DNA of 64,000 bases from Polynucleobacter sp. AP-Kaivos-20-H2 (GTDB lineage Bacteria > Pseudomonadota > Gammaproteobacteria > Burkholderiales > Burkholderiaceae). Location of the stretch: positions 1 to 64,000 of the forward strand of contig NZ_JACVOX010000003.1 in assembly GCF_018882215.1 (NCBI RefSeq), given 5' to 3'. Positions 13,911 to 21,367 of the stretch are shown here, piece by piece (within the stretch, counting starts at the first letter, position 1; each line of letters begins with the position of its first letter). The position numbers and the translations under genes are program-made. The notes under the pieces are model-generated. The model searched no databases, was not told the DNA's origin, and worked only from the letters and a program-made list of their open reading frames with translations.

Positions 13911-13935
13911 AACCACCTTCGGGTGGTTTTTATTT
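13911..13935 (+). terminator. Rho-independent terminator of tail copy 11 (class B)
   Basis: CCACC-TTCG-GGTGG hairpin, then TTTTTATTTG. Confidence 0.85.
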
Positions 13936-14167
13936 GAGCGTCCAATAAGAGCAAATACAAAACTATAGGAAATGGAGATTTGGCGATTGCTAGCAGCAAG
14001 TTGGAAAGCAGAAAAACTTCTTACTTATCGCATCCTCTGATGTCTGCTTGACCATCCATTGGATTACTTTATAAGATTTACCTAAGAAGAAGTGTTCTAC
14101 AGCACACATTAGTCTATCTAGAATGTCATTTAAAACGGCAAAATCCATAAGACCCTAAAATCTGTCA
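13936..14167. other. Gene-free gap with palindrome copy 6
   Basis: Between the terminator of tail 11 and the START-like gene I see no convincing gene. A 22-codon frame (MEIWRLLAASWKAEK...) exists but has no family or clear ribosome binding site. The last part holds the palindrome AATGTCATTT-A-AAACGGCAAA and presumably the promoter of the next gene. Confidence 0.5.
14122..14142. repeat. GTCGTTT-N-AAACGAC palindrome, copy 6
   Basis: AATGTCATTT-A-AAACGGC, imperfect symmetry, ending 25 bp upstream of the START-like gene, the same placing as the perfect copy before the histidine kinase. Confidence 0.5.
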
Positions 14168-14734
14168 ATGAAATGGTTTTTAACCCTTACCTTAGCCCTC
14201 TTTATCTCTCAGAGTTTTGCCCAAGAGAATACCAATCCTTTTGATGTTCGGGTGAATGTGACCCTGGTTGATGGTCGTTTTCATGCCCAAGCAAGTTACT
14301 CTGTGCCAATGAATATTTGTAGTGCCTATGCATTCATTACAGACTATGAGGGCTCAAAAAATATCCCAGGAATAATCGAGGCAAGGGTTATTTCAAGGGC
14401 GGGCAATAGGGTTCGCGTATACAGAGTAATTGAAGAGCAAATTCTATTTTTCCCTATAGAGATGAAGTCAACTGTGGAATATATAGAGCTGCCAAATAGA
14501 TCTCTAACATTTGAGCAGATCAGCGGCGACAACAGGTCATACAAAGGGACTTGGAAATTGCTGGAGGAAAAAGATAAAACAGTCTTTAAGTATGACGCTC
14601 AAATAGAGCCCAACTCAATTATTCCCTTAGCCATCATTGAATATTTTATAAAAAATAGTATGCGGGGACGATTTGAATCCATGGCACAAAGAGCCAGTCA
14701 ATATAAATCTATTGAAGTAGTTGCCTGTAAATAG
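14168..14734 (+). CDS. Secreted SRPBCC (START-like) domain protein
   Basis: A 188-residue protein with a signal peptide (MKWFLTLTLALFISQSFAQ). The rest reads as a polyketide-cyclase/START-like helix-grip domain: ASYSVPMNICSAYAFITDYEG, then a beta-rich core (IEARVISRAGNRVRVYRV, GTWKLLEEKDKTVFKYDA) and a C-terminal helix (FIKNSMRGRFESMAQRA). This fold binds hydrophobic ligands in its cavity; the ligand here is unknown. It is the last rightward gene of the array, with degenerate tail 12 about 75 bp after its stop. Confidence 0.7.
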   Translation: MKWFLTLTLALFISQSFAQENTNPFDVRVNVTLVDGRFHAQASYSVPMNICSAYAFITDYEGSKNIPGIIEARVISRAGNRVRVYRVIEEQILFFPIEMKSTVEYIELPNRSLTFEQISGDNRSYKGTWKLLEEKDKTVFKYDAQIEPNSIIPLAIIEYFIKNSMRGRFESMAQRASQYKSIEVVACK

Positions 14735-14807
14735 CCATCGCTCTTTCTGTGCGCATTGACTAAACCAGTAGCCCCACTTGAGGCGATAGTGATAGTTTTA
14801 GGGGCGG

Positions 14808-14855
14808 ATTTGTCTCCTCGGACCCAGTTGACTCAACCATGGGCTACCGAGAGAC
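14808..14855 (+). repeat. tRNA-Phe-like 3' tail, copy 12 (strongly decayed)
   Basis: TTTGTCTCCTCGGACCC, AGTTGACTC, AACCATGGGCTACCGAGA retains spacing and scattered identity to the others. The hairpin after it is weak (ATCA...TGAT) and the T-run is short. I treat it as the oldest, rightmost copy. Confidence 0.45.
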
Positions 14856-14961
14856 ATCAAACTCTCATTAGGGTGATTTTATTACCCAGATACTTGACCC
14901 ATGCTATGCAAGGCGCTTAACACAAAGTCAAAACCCCACTCTTATTTGCTAGTATTAACTT

Positions 14962-15858
14962 ATGGATAAAGTTGCCGAAGATCACGAATCACAAACACCT
15001 GCCAAGCAACAGGCCGCGAAGAAGAGCACATTGGTTAGTGTCGTGGTTAATATTGGCCTGACAGTTTCTCAAGTGTTTGCAGGAATTGTGTCTGGCTCTC
15101 AAGGCTTGATTGCAGATGGCATTCACTCTGCGACAGATTTAGTTGCAGACTTTGTAGTGCTCTTTGCCAATCACCATAGTGCCAAAGATGCAGATGAAGA
15201 TCATCGTTATGGGCACCAACGATATGAAACTGCCGCCTCTCTATTTTTAGGAATCTCTTTATTGGCTGTTGGTGCTGGCATGCTTTTTAAAGCTGGGGAA
15301 AAGATTATCAATCCAGTGGCGGCTGGGCAGATTCAAATCCTAGCTTTATATGTTGCATTAGCTTCTTTGGTTGCAAAAGAATTGCTGTTTAGATACATGT
15401 TGATAGTAGCTCAGCGCGTGCGATCATCGATGTTGGTAGCTAATGCTTGGCATGCCAGATCTGACGCAGCTTCTTCATTAGTCGTTTCTATTGGTATTGT
15501 TGGCGCCCTATTTGGGCACCCAATCTTTGATGCTATTGGTGCTTTAGTGGTTGGCCTAATGGTGGCCAAAATGGGTTGGAAGTTTGGTTGGGATGCCCTG
15601 CATGACTTAATGGATAGGGCGGTATCAGAGGAAGAGCATCGTCAGATAGAAGACATTATTAAATCTACTGCTGGCGTTAGAGGTTTTCATGACCTAAGAA
15701 CGCGCAAGATGGGCGACATGATTTTGGTAGACGTCCATATCGATGTGGATGCTAATGCCACTGTCAAAGTTGGGCACGACATTGCCTTAAACGCGGGCAA
15801 TCAAATCAAGAAACAATTGCCGGTGCTCAATGTCATGACGCATATTGACCCTGTTTAG
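14962..15858 (+). CDS. Cation diffusion facilitator (FieF/CDF family)
   Basis: A 298-residue CDF transporter. The TM2 signature GLIADGIHSATDLVADF carries the metal ligands Asp52, His55 and Asp59, and the conserved HRYGHQRYET follows. TM5 HARSDAASS gives the second half of the site. The C-terminal cytoplasmic metal-binding domain (RTRKMGDMILVDVHIDVD) is present. It exports divalent metals such as Fe2+ or Zn2+ by proton antiport; which metal cannot be told. First gene right of the tail array. Confidence 0.9.
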   Translation: MDKVAEDHESQTPAKQQAAKKSTLVSVVVNIGLTVSQVFAGIVSGSQGLIADGIHSATDLVADFVVLFANHHSAKDADEDHRYGHQRYETAASLFLGISLLAVGAGMLFKAGEKIINPVAAGQIQILALYVALASLVAKELLFRYMLIVAQRVRSSMLVANAWHARSDAASSLVVSIGIVGALFGHPIFDAIGALVVGLMVAKMGWKFGWDALHDLMDRAVSEEEHRQIEDIIKSTAGVRGFHDLRTRKMGDMILVDVHIDVDANATVKVGHDIALNAGNQIKKQLPVLNVMTHIDPV

Positions 15859-15914
15859 CCCTCAGGCACTGTGTGGCTAATACAAAAACTTCTAAAATTA
15901 CCTAAGATGTTGGT

Positions 15915-16871
15915 ATGAATAATTTCTTGGATCCAGCAATTCTCTTTTTTGTCTTTGGTGCATTTGCTGGTGCCGTTAAATCTAATCTAGAAATTCCTCA
16001 GCCCATTGCTCGGTTTTTATCGCTCTATCTATTGATGGCGTTGGGCTTAAAGGGTGGCTTTGCCCTTCATAAATCAGGATTTACTCTTGAGATTGGTTTG
16101 GCTCTTGGGCTCGCAGTATTTTTGGCAATTATCATTCCTCTCATGGGATATATGGTTTTAAGAACCAAGCTCAATAACTATGATGCAGCCGCCATTGCGG
16201 CCACTTATGGTTCGGTTAGCGCCGTTACGTTTATTACTGCAACGCAAGCATTAGATCAATATGGCATTGCATTTGGTGGACATATGGCGGCTGCAATGGC
16301 TTTGATGGAGTCCCCAGCAATCATTCTGGCAATCTTGTTGGCGAATAAAGCCAGGACATCAGCTACAAATTCAACACAGTCGACAGGCATGTCAAAGATT
16401 CTTCATGAATCCTTTACTGATGGAGCGCAGCTACTGCTTTTGGGCTCAATGATGGTTGGCTTAGTCAGTGGCGATAGCGGACAAAAAATAATGGCCCCAT
16501 TTTCAATTGATTTATTCAAGGGAATGCTTGCGTTCTTCTTGCTTGATATGGGGTTGATGGCGGCTAAGAACTTTGAGGGATTAAAGGGTAAGCCGTCTAT
16601 TACTTTGCTTTATGCAATTGGCGCCCCTTTGGTTCACGCCTCAATCGCATTGGGGCTTTGCAAACTATTAGGCTTGCCATTAGGCGATACCGTCTTGCTG
16701 ATGGTGCTTGCCGCGAGCGCTTCTTATATTGCTGTGCCAGCCGTGTTAAGACACGCACTTCCAGAAGTAAACCCCGCTTTATATATGGGAATGTCCTTAG
16801 GAATTACCTTCCCCTTCAATATCATTTTGGGCATTCCGCTATACGCTTATGTTGCCGGTCTAACTTACTAG
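15915..16871 (+). CDS. SbtA-family (DUF897) bicarbonate transporter-like permease
   Basis: A 318-residue membrane protein with two inverted sets of helices. The start DPAILFFVFGAFAGAVKSNLEIP and ATYGSVSAVTFITA plus SASYIAVPAVLRHALPEVNPALYMGMSLGITFPFN near the end are the SbtA/DUF897 signatures. Cyanobacterial SbtA takes up HCO3- with Na+; in heterotrophs the substrate is not settled. It lies 56 bp after the CDF gene on the same strand. No SbtB-like PII gene is adjacent. Confidence 0.85.
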   Translation: MNNFLDPAILFFVFGAFAGAVKSNLEIPQPIARFLSLYLLMALGLKGGFALHKSGFTLEIGLALGLAVFLAIIIPLMGYMVLRTKLNNYDAAAIAATYGSVSAVTFITATQALDQYGIAFGGHMAAAMALMESPAIILAILLANKARTSATNSTQSTGMSKILHESFTDGAQLLLLGSMMVGLVSGDSGQKIMAPFSIDLFKGMLAFFLLDMGLMAAKNFEGLKGKPSITLLYAIGAPLVHASIALGLCKLLGLPLGDTVLLMVLAASASYIAVPAVLRHALPEVNPALYMGMSLGITFPFNIILGIPLYAYVAGLTY

Positions 16872-16936
16872 ATGGGGCTAGTTGACTCTGCCCTGACCGG
16901 GATTAGAATGGTTCATAACCAGCGGGAGACGAAGCA

Positions 16937-17368
16937 ATGATTTCTAAAAAATGGGTAGTTGGAGCGCTATTTAGTGCTTCTGTGATTTCCTTGGCTGGCG
17001 CCGCAATCCCTGAACCACCAAATCCTTTGGCCAATATCAATCTCACCCTTGATCAGCGCTTGGAGCAGATGAAGCAAATAGATGCTGCATTGCTGAAAGC
17101 AACACCAGAAGAGCGCAAAGCATATTGGCATCAGACGCGCGATCAAATGAAGGCCTTAAGCCCCGAAGATCGCAAGCTAGTTCAGGAAAAAATGAAGGCA
17201 CAATGGCAATCCATTACTCCTGAACAAAAAGAAAAAATGAAAGCCGAGAGAAAAGCTTTCTTTGATGGTTTAACACCAGAAGAGCAGGCAGAAATGAAGG
17301 CCCGAAGAGTCAAATGGGAAAATATGAGCCCTGAAGAAAAGCAGAAGTGGTTCAAGCAACCGGGCTAG
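16937..17368 (+). CDS. Periplasmic Spy/DUF3106-like repeat protein, second copy
   Basis: A 143-residue near-identical paralogue of the array gene at 1391: same signal peptide class, same five (T/S)PE repeats, same length. Differences are scattered substitutions, and the upstream 50 bp are also related. Here the stop is not followed by an intact tRNA-like tail; only a weak resemblance (TAGGCTTGGTATTCTCGCCCC) remains before the next gene begins 25 bp on. It is the likely resident copy from which, or from whose relative, the array copy derives. Confidence 0.75.
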   Translation: MISKKWVVGALFSASVISLAGAAIPEPPNPLANINLTLDQRLEQMKQIDAALLKATPEERKAYWHQTRDQMKALSPEDRKLVQEKMKAQWQSITPEQKEKMKAERKAFFDGLTPEEQAEMKARRVKWENMSPEEKQKWFKQPG

Positions 17369-17393
17369 GCTTGGTATTCTCGCCCCTACTTTA

Positions 17394-18077
17394 ATGAGCG
17401 ACTTTATTGGATTTAGTCCTAAGGCTTTCAAATTTCTTGAAGAGCTTACCGATAATCAAACTAGAGTTTGGTTTTCTGAGCATCGCTCGGAATATGAAGA
17501 GTTTGTGCGCGAACCGATGAAGCGCTTTACCGACGCCCTGTCTGAGAGTCTCGCAAATAAAGATATACCGCTGTGGGGCGATCCCAAAAAATCCCTCTTT
17601 AGAATTAATCGAGATGCTCGGTTTTCAAAAGCAAAGCATCCTTACAACATGCATGCCAGCGGGCTCTTTACGAGAACTGGAGACAAGCACTCTCCCGGTG
17701 TTTTGTATTTTCGTTTAGATCCACTGGGTAGTAGATGTGCTGCAGGTTATTTACAGCCAGAAGCCCACAATCTAAAAAAGCTCAGACAGGGAATTTTAGA
17801 TAACCCTAAGGCCTGGCTATCTCTTGAGAAGTCTCTAAAAAGAAAAGGCTATGAGCTGGATTATTCCAACACATTGGCACGAATTCCGAGAGGCTTTAAT
17901 GATGTCCCGCCAGAGGTTGAGCGAGCAATCAAACTCAAGGGCTGGATTATTAGAAAGCAGTTGCCCAGATCAACGATTTGCTCGAAAGAGTTAATTAAAG
18001 AAGTCACTGGTTTTGCTAAAGATATGCTTCCCCTTCTCAGTTTTGGGTGGCATGCGTTGGCTAAATTTTCTGATTAA
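17394..18077 (+). CDS. DUF2461 (TIGR02453) family protein
   Basis: A 227-residue soluble protein with the family pattern: FIGFSPKAFKFLEELTDNQTRVWFSEHRSEYEE at the N-terminus, then LFRINRDARFSKAKHPYNMHAS and RGFNDVPPEVERAIKLKGWI. The biochemical role of DUF2461 proteins is unknown. It starts 25 bp after the Spy-like gene and is followed closely by a dehalogenase gene on the same strand, so it may be in a loose operon. Confidence 0.85.
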   Translation: MSDFIGFSPKAFKFLEELTDNQTRVWFSEHRSEYEEFVREPMKRFTDALSESLANKDIPLWGDPKKSLFRINRDARFSKAKHPYNMHASGLFTRTGDKHSPGVLYFRLDPLGSRCAAGYLQPEAHNLKKLRQGILDNPKAWLSLEKSLKRKGYELDYSNTLARIPRGFNDVPPEVERAIKLKGWIIRKQLPRSTICSKELIKEVTGFAKDMLPLLSFGWHALAKFSD

Positions 18078-18113
18078 ATGACAATAGAAATTCATACTAG
18101 AAAGTAAGCACGC

Positions 18114-18797
18114 ATGTATAAGCTAATCGCTTTTGATGCCTATGGCACGTTATTTGATGTGTATTCCATGGGTCAGTTGGCAGAAGAATTATTTCCAGGG
18201 CATGGACAGGCTTTTGCTTTAATGTGGCGCGATCGCCAAATTGAATACACCCGTTTGGTGACGATGAGTGACCCCAATCCCAATGGGAGTAAGTACTATC
18301 TCCCGTTTTGGGAGCTAACCATTCGCTCATTGCGGTATGTCTGTAAGCGCATGAACTTAAATCTCACCCCTGATTATGAGGTGCGGTTGATGGACCAGTA
18401 TGCCAAGCTTACCGGCTTTGAAGACAGCCTCCATGTGCTCAAAACAATTAAACAGAAAGGAGTCTCTACTGCGATTTTGTCTAATGGCAGTAGGGAGATG
18501 TTGGCAACCGTGGTCGAGAGTAATGGCCTGAAGTCTTACCTAGACAAAGTCGTCACTATTGAGGACGTCCGCTTATTTAAAACAGCCCCACAGGCTTATG
18601 AATTGTTATTAAAGGCATTTCCTGTCAAGAAAGAAGAAATTCTCTTTGTATCGAGTAATGCTTGGGATGCTCTGGCTGCAAAGTGGTATGGCTTTGATGT
18701 ATTTTGGGTCAATCGTCTTGGCCACCCTTTTGAAGAGATTGGTGAAAAACCAAACTATGAAGGCAATTCTTTAAGCAAGGTATTAGAAGTTATCTAA
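18114..18797 (+). CDS. Type II haloacid dehalogenase (HAD superfamily)
   Basis: A 227-residue HAD hydrolase of the L-2-haloacid dehalogenase type: motif I AFDAYGTLFDV with nucleophile Asp8, motif II ILSNGS, a lysine in the RLFKTAPQAYE segment, and motif III FVSSNAWDALAAKWYGFDVFWVNR. It hydrolyses short 2-haloalkanoic acids with inversion; the substrate of this copy is not proven. It is followed by a MAPEG gene 10 bp downstream. Confidence 0.9.
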   Translation: MYKLIAFDAYGTLFDVYSMGQLAEELFPGHGQAFALMWRDRQIEYTRLVTMSDPNPNGSKYYLPFWELTIRSLRYVCKRMNLNLTPDYEVRLMDQYAKLTGFEDSLHVLKTIKQKGVSTAILSNGSREMLATVVESNGLKSYLDKVVTIEDVRLFKTAPQAYELLLKAFPVKKEEILFVSSNAWDALAAKWYGFDVFWVNRLGHPFEEIGEKPNYEGNSLSKVLEVI

Positions 18798-18807
18798 GGA
18801 GATATGA

Positions 18808-19206
18808 ATGCTATTGGTCACCTCAATTATTGCCGCTGTCTTAGCCATTATTTTTATCAAACTCTCTTTTGCTGTCATTGGCTTAAGAAGAAAAAATAAG
18901 GTTGGCCTAGGAAGTGGTGGCCACGAAGATCTCGAGAGGGCCATTCGTACCCAAGGAAACTTTGCCGAATACGTTCCCATTGGAATTATCTTAATTGCCT
19001 GTCTTGAATTAAACGGTGCCCCTTGGTGGTTAGTGGCTATTCCAGGCGTCTCACTCATTATTGGACGTTTGATTCATGCAAAGGGTATGAATACTCCTCC
19101 CCCGGATTTCAGCAAGCGCGTGCTTGGAATGAAATTTACTTTTTTTACGCTGATTGCATTAGCTGCGTTGAACTTGGGATGGTCTCTCTACAGGCTCGCC
19201 GTTTAA
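18808..19206 (+). CDS. MAPEG-family membrane protein
   Basis: A 132-residue protein with four hydrophobic segments and the MAPEG signature RRKNKVGLGSGGHEDLERAIRTQGNFAEYVPIGIILI. Relatives are glutathione-dependent membrane enzymes or of unknown role (YecN-type). It sits 10 bp after the dehalogenase gene, probably co-transcribed. The 3' end (GCCGTTTAAACGAC across the stop codon) resembles the palindrome family of the array, perhaps by chance. Confidence 0.85.
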   Translation: MLLVTSIIAAVLAIIFIKLSFAVIGLRRKNKVGLGSGGHEDLERAIRTQGNFAEYVPIGIILIACLELNGAPWWLVAIPGVSLIIGRLIHAKGMNTPPPDFSKRVLGMKFTFFTLIALAALNLGWSLYRLAV

Positions 19207-19261
19207 ACGACTCTTTGCTGTTAGGGTCTGCTTTAAATCGAACATTACTTAGGGAAACTAT

Positions 19262-20365
19262 ATGACTACATCATCACGCCGTAATTTCTTAAAAACGTCT
19301 GCTGTTGGCATCGCCGCAGTTGCCAGTACGCAAACTCTAGCCCAGGCCCAAAATTTGTCACCAAAAACTATCGCCGAAGTTGAGGCCTTGGCAGCTAAAA
19401 AAGATGTTGAATCTACAGCGAGTTGGAATGATGGTTTGGTTCATCCAGCTCCATTAAAGAATCCGTTTGCGCAAGGGAAGGAGCGAGGTTTGGCGTTGGG
19501 CGGTGGCGGAACTCCATTGATTGCTTGGTATGCCGGGTACTGCAATGCGCTTAAGAAGGCTGGCGTAGATTTAAGTGGTGCAGATGTTGTGGTTGGCACT
19601 TCGGCAGGCTCAATCTTTGGTGCAATGCTGACATCTGGACACTTGTGGCGCCTTGTAGATGAGATAGATCTTTTTGCAGACTTCCCAAAATTGCTTGCAG
19701 AAATGATGCCCGCATTGAAATTTAATGACTCTCAATTAAGGGCGCAGCGTGCCGAGTTGACGGTGCGTGATGGATCTCTTGCATCTATTCAGCGTATTGG
19801 CAAAGCTGCGATGGCTTCGTTCAATCCCGATGGTGTAGCCAATCACTACAAGGTAATGAAGAAGTTGCTAACGGCTTCTGCTTGGCCTTCAGATGGAATG
19901 TTTACTACGGCTATTGATTGCTTTACGGGACAGCGTATTGTTGTATCAAAAGCCGATAATGTTCCTATTAACGTTGCTTGTGCCGCAAGCTCTTCAGCGC
20001 CAGGCCAGGTTGGCCCTACATTCATAAAAGATAGGTTATGTATGGATGGCGGCATGAGCCAGAGTAGCACGCATAGCGATGTTATTGCCGGCGTTAAACG
20101 GGCCATTGTGATTTCTTTAGGAGATGGAACGATCAATGAGCAAAAGCAGGGATTGCGTTTATCTTCTCTGCCCAATACGATTAATCAAGAGGTGAAGGAT
20201 TTAGAGAGCGGTGGCACAAAGACTAAGCACATTGTTGTTGGTCTTCCGCCCGGCTTATCTAAGGTAGAGAATCTTCTTGATCCAAAATGGATTGCGCCCT
20301 ATTTGAAGTATGGAAATGATAGGGGTATTGCTGATGTTGCAATGATGAAAGCATTTTGGGCTTAA
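19262..20365 (+). CDS. Tat-exported patatin-like phospholipase
   Basis: A 367-residue protein with a twin-arginine signal (SSRRNFLKTSAVGIAAVAS). The patatin catalytic set is present: oxyanion-hole glycines LALGGGGTPLIAWYAG (80-83), nucleophile GTSAGS (Ser114) and catalytic Asp262 in MDGGMS. It likely hydrolyses acyl lipids in the periplasm after folding in the cytoplasm. Tat export of a patatin is not the commonest arrangement. A small lipoprotein gene follows 45 bp on. Confidence 0.85.
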   Translation: MTTSSRRNFLKTSAVGIAAVASTQTLAQAQNLSPKTIAEVEALAAKKDVESTASWNDGLVHPAPLKNPFAQGKERGLALGGGGTPLIAWYAGYCNALKKAGVDLSGADVVVGTSAGSIFGAMLTSGHLWRLVDEIDLFADFPKLLAEMMPALKFNDSQLRAQRAELTVRDGSLASIQRIGKAAMASFNPDGVANHYKVMKKLLTASAWPSDGMFTTAIDCFTGQRIVVSKADNVPINVACAASSSAPGQVGPTFIKDRLCMDGGMSQSSTHSDVIAGVKRAIVISLGDGTINEQKQGLRLSSLPNTINQEVKDLESGGTKTKHIVVGLPPGLSKVENLLDPKWIAPYLKYGNDRGIADVAMMKAFWA

Positions 20366-20410
20366 TACAAAATTATTTACAAAACTGTATTTCAAGTGAG
20401 GTAACGCAAT

Positions 20411-20566
20411 ATGAAAAAAATATTCCTAGCTTTGACTGTGACTTTATTTGCTCTGGTCTTGAGCGGTTGTCTTGCTAGCACCACCTCTCCAGACGGAGTG
20501 AATTGTGACTTTAGTCAAGGCAAGCCTATGTGGGAAATGCCTTTAGATTGTCAGGGCGGGCGTTAA
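20411..20566 (+). CDS. Small lipoprotein, 51 residues
   Basis: A short frame begins MKKIFLALTVTLFALVLSGC, a full lipoprotein signal with lipobox LSGC, followed by a tail with two further cysteines (NCDF, LDCQGGR). A GAGG site lies about 10 bp upstream. It is likely a periplasmic outer-membrane-anchored peptide; no family recognised. It follows the patatin gene on the same strand and precedes the TauE gene. Confidence 0.65.
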   Translation: MKKIFLALTVTLFALVLSGCLASTTSPDGVNCDFSQGKPMWEMPLDCQGGR

Positions 20567-20596
20567 CTCATTTTTCAAATTTAATCGAGATCAATA

Positions 20597-21334
20597 GTGT
20601 TGCCTGATTTAGTTCTTCAAGCCTTAGTGCTGGGCTCATTGGGCCTGGCTGCTGGGGTTTTGGGAGGTGTCATTGGTTTTGGCACAACGATCATCCTGAT
20701 GCCTGCCTTGGTCTATTTTTATGGCCCCATTCAGGCAATTCCGGTTATCGCTTTGGTTGCCACCGTAGCTAATCTCTCCCGCATTTTTTTGTGGTGGAGC
20801 GTGATTCAATGGCGCGTTTGTTTTGTCTATAGCCTAGCTGCAATACCGTTCACGATATTAGGAGTGAATACTCTTGTTCAGCTTAATGAGCGATTAATAG
20901 AAATTACTCTAGGAGTATTTTTAATCCTATTGATACCGATTCGTCGCTGGATGCGCAACCAAAACTTTTATCTAAAACTTTGGCAGATGGCCTTGGTTGG
21001 CGCTGCAATTGGCTATTTGACTGGGATTGTTGCGACTACTGGCGCTATCAACACCCCCTTCTTTTTAGCCTATGGCCTCACCAAGGGCGCCTTCTTGGGA
21101 ACGGAGGCGGCCAGTACTTTATCTATTCTGTTCACCAAGGGCATTACATTTCATCAGCTAGGCTTTCTCAATGTCACTGCAATCATTCAGGGGCTACTGA
21201 TTGGTAGTTGCGTTTTGGTCGGCTCTATTTTTTCTAAGAAGATTGTTTTGGCATTGCCAGAAAAGAAATTTTTATTACTGATGGAGCTGGTGATGTTGAT
21301 TTCAGGCTTATCCATCCTAGCCATGTCTTTCTAA
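20597..21334 (+). CDS. TauE/SafE-family sulfite/anion exporter
   Basis: A 245-residue integral membrane protein with about eight helices. The repeated TauE/SafE motifs are GGVIGFGTTIILMPALVYFYGPIQAIPVIAL in the first half and GYLTGIVATTGAINTPFFLAYG in the second. It is predicted to export sulfite, sulfoacetate or related organic anions. A GTG start is used, with a weak CGAGA site before it. Substrate cannot be assigned from context. Confidence 0.85.
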   Translation: MLPDLVLQALVLGSLGLAAGVLGGVIGFGTTIILMPALVYFYGPIQAIPVIALVATVANLSRIFLWWSVIQWRVCFVYSLAAIPFTILGVNTLVQLNERLIEITLGVFLILLIPIRRWMRNQNFYLKLWQMALVGAAIGYLTGIVATTGAINTPFFLAYGLTKGAFLGTEAASTLSILFTKGITFHQLGFLNVTAIIQGLLIGSCVLVGSIFSKKIVLALPEKKFLLLMELVMLISGLSILAMSF

Positions 21335-21367
21335 AGGCGCCCCTAGAGTTAGACAACTTCTATCTGC

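Noticed and set aside
411..14860. CRISPR array
   Set aside because: The repeats are spaced by hundreds to thousands of bases with whole genes between them, and no cas genes are seen.
411..14860. Integron with attC sites
   Set aside because: The repeats lack the GTTRRRY/RYYYAAC core sites, no intI gene is present, and the repeat is clearly T-arm-acceptor-CCA-like.
411..14860. Functional tRNA genes at the tails
   Set aside because: No copy has a D-arm, anticodon loop or 5' acceptor strand; only the 3' part is present.
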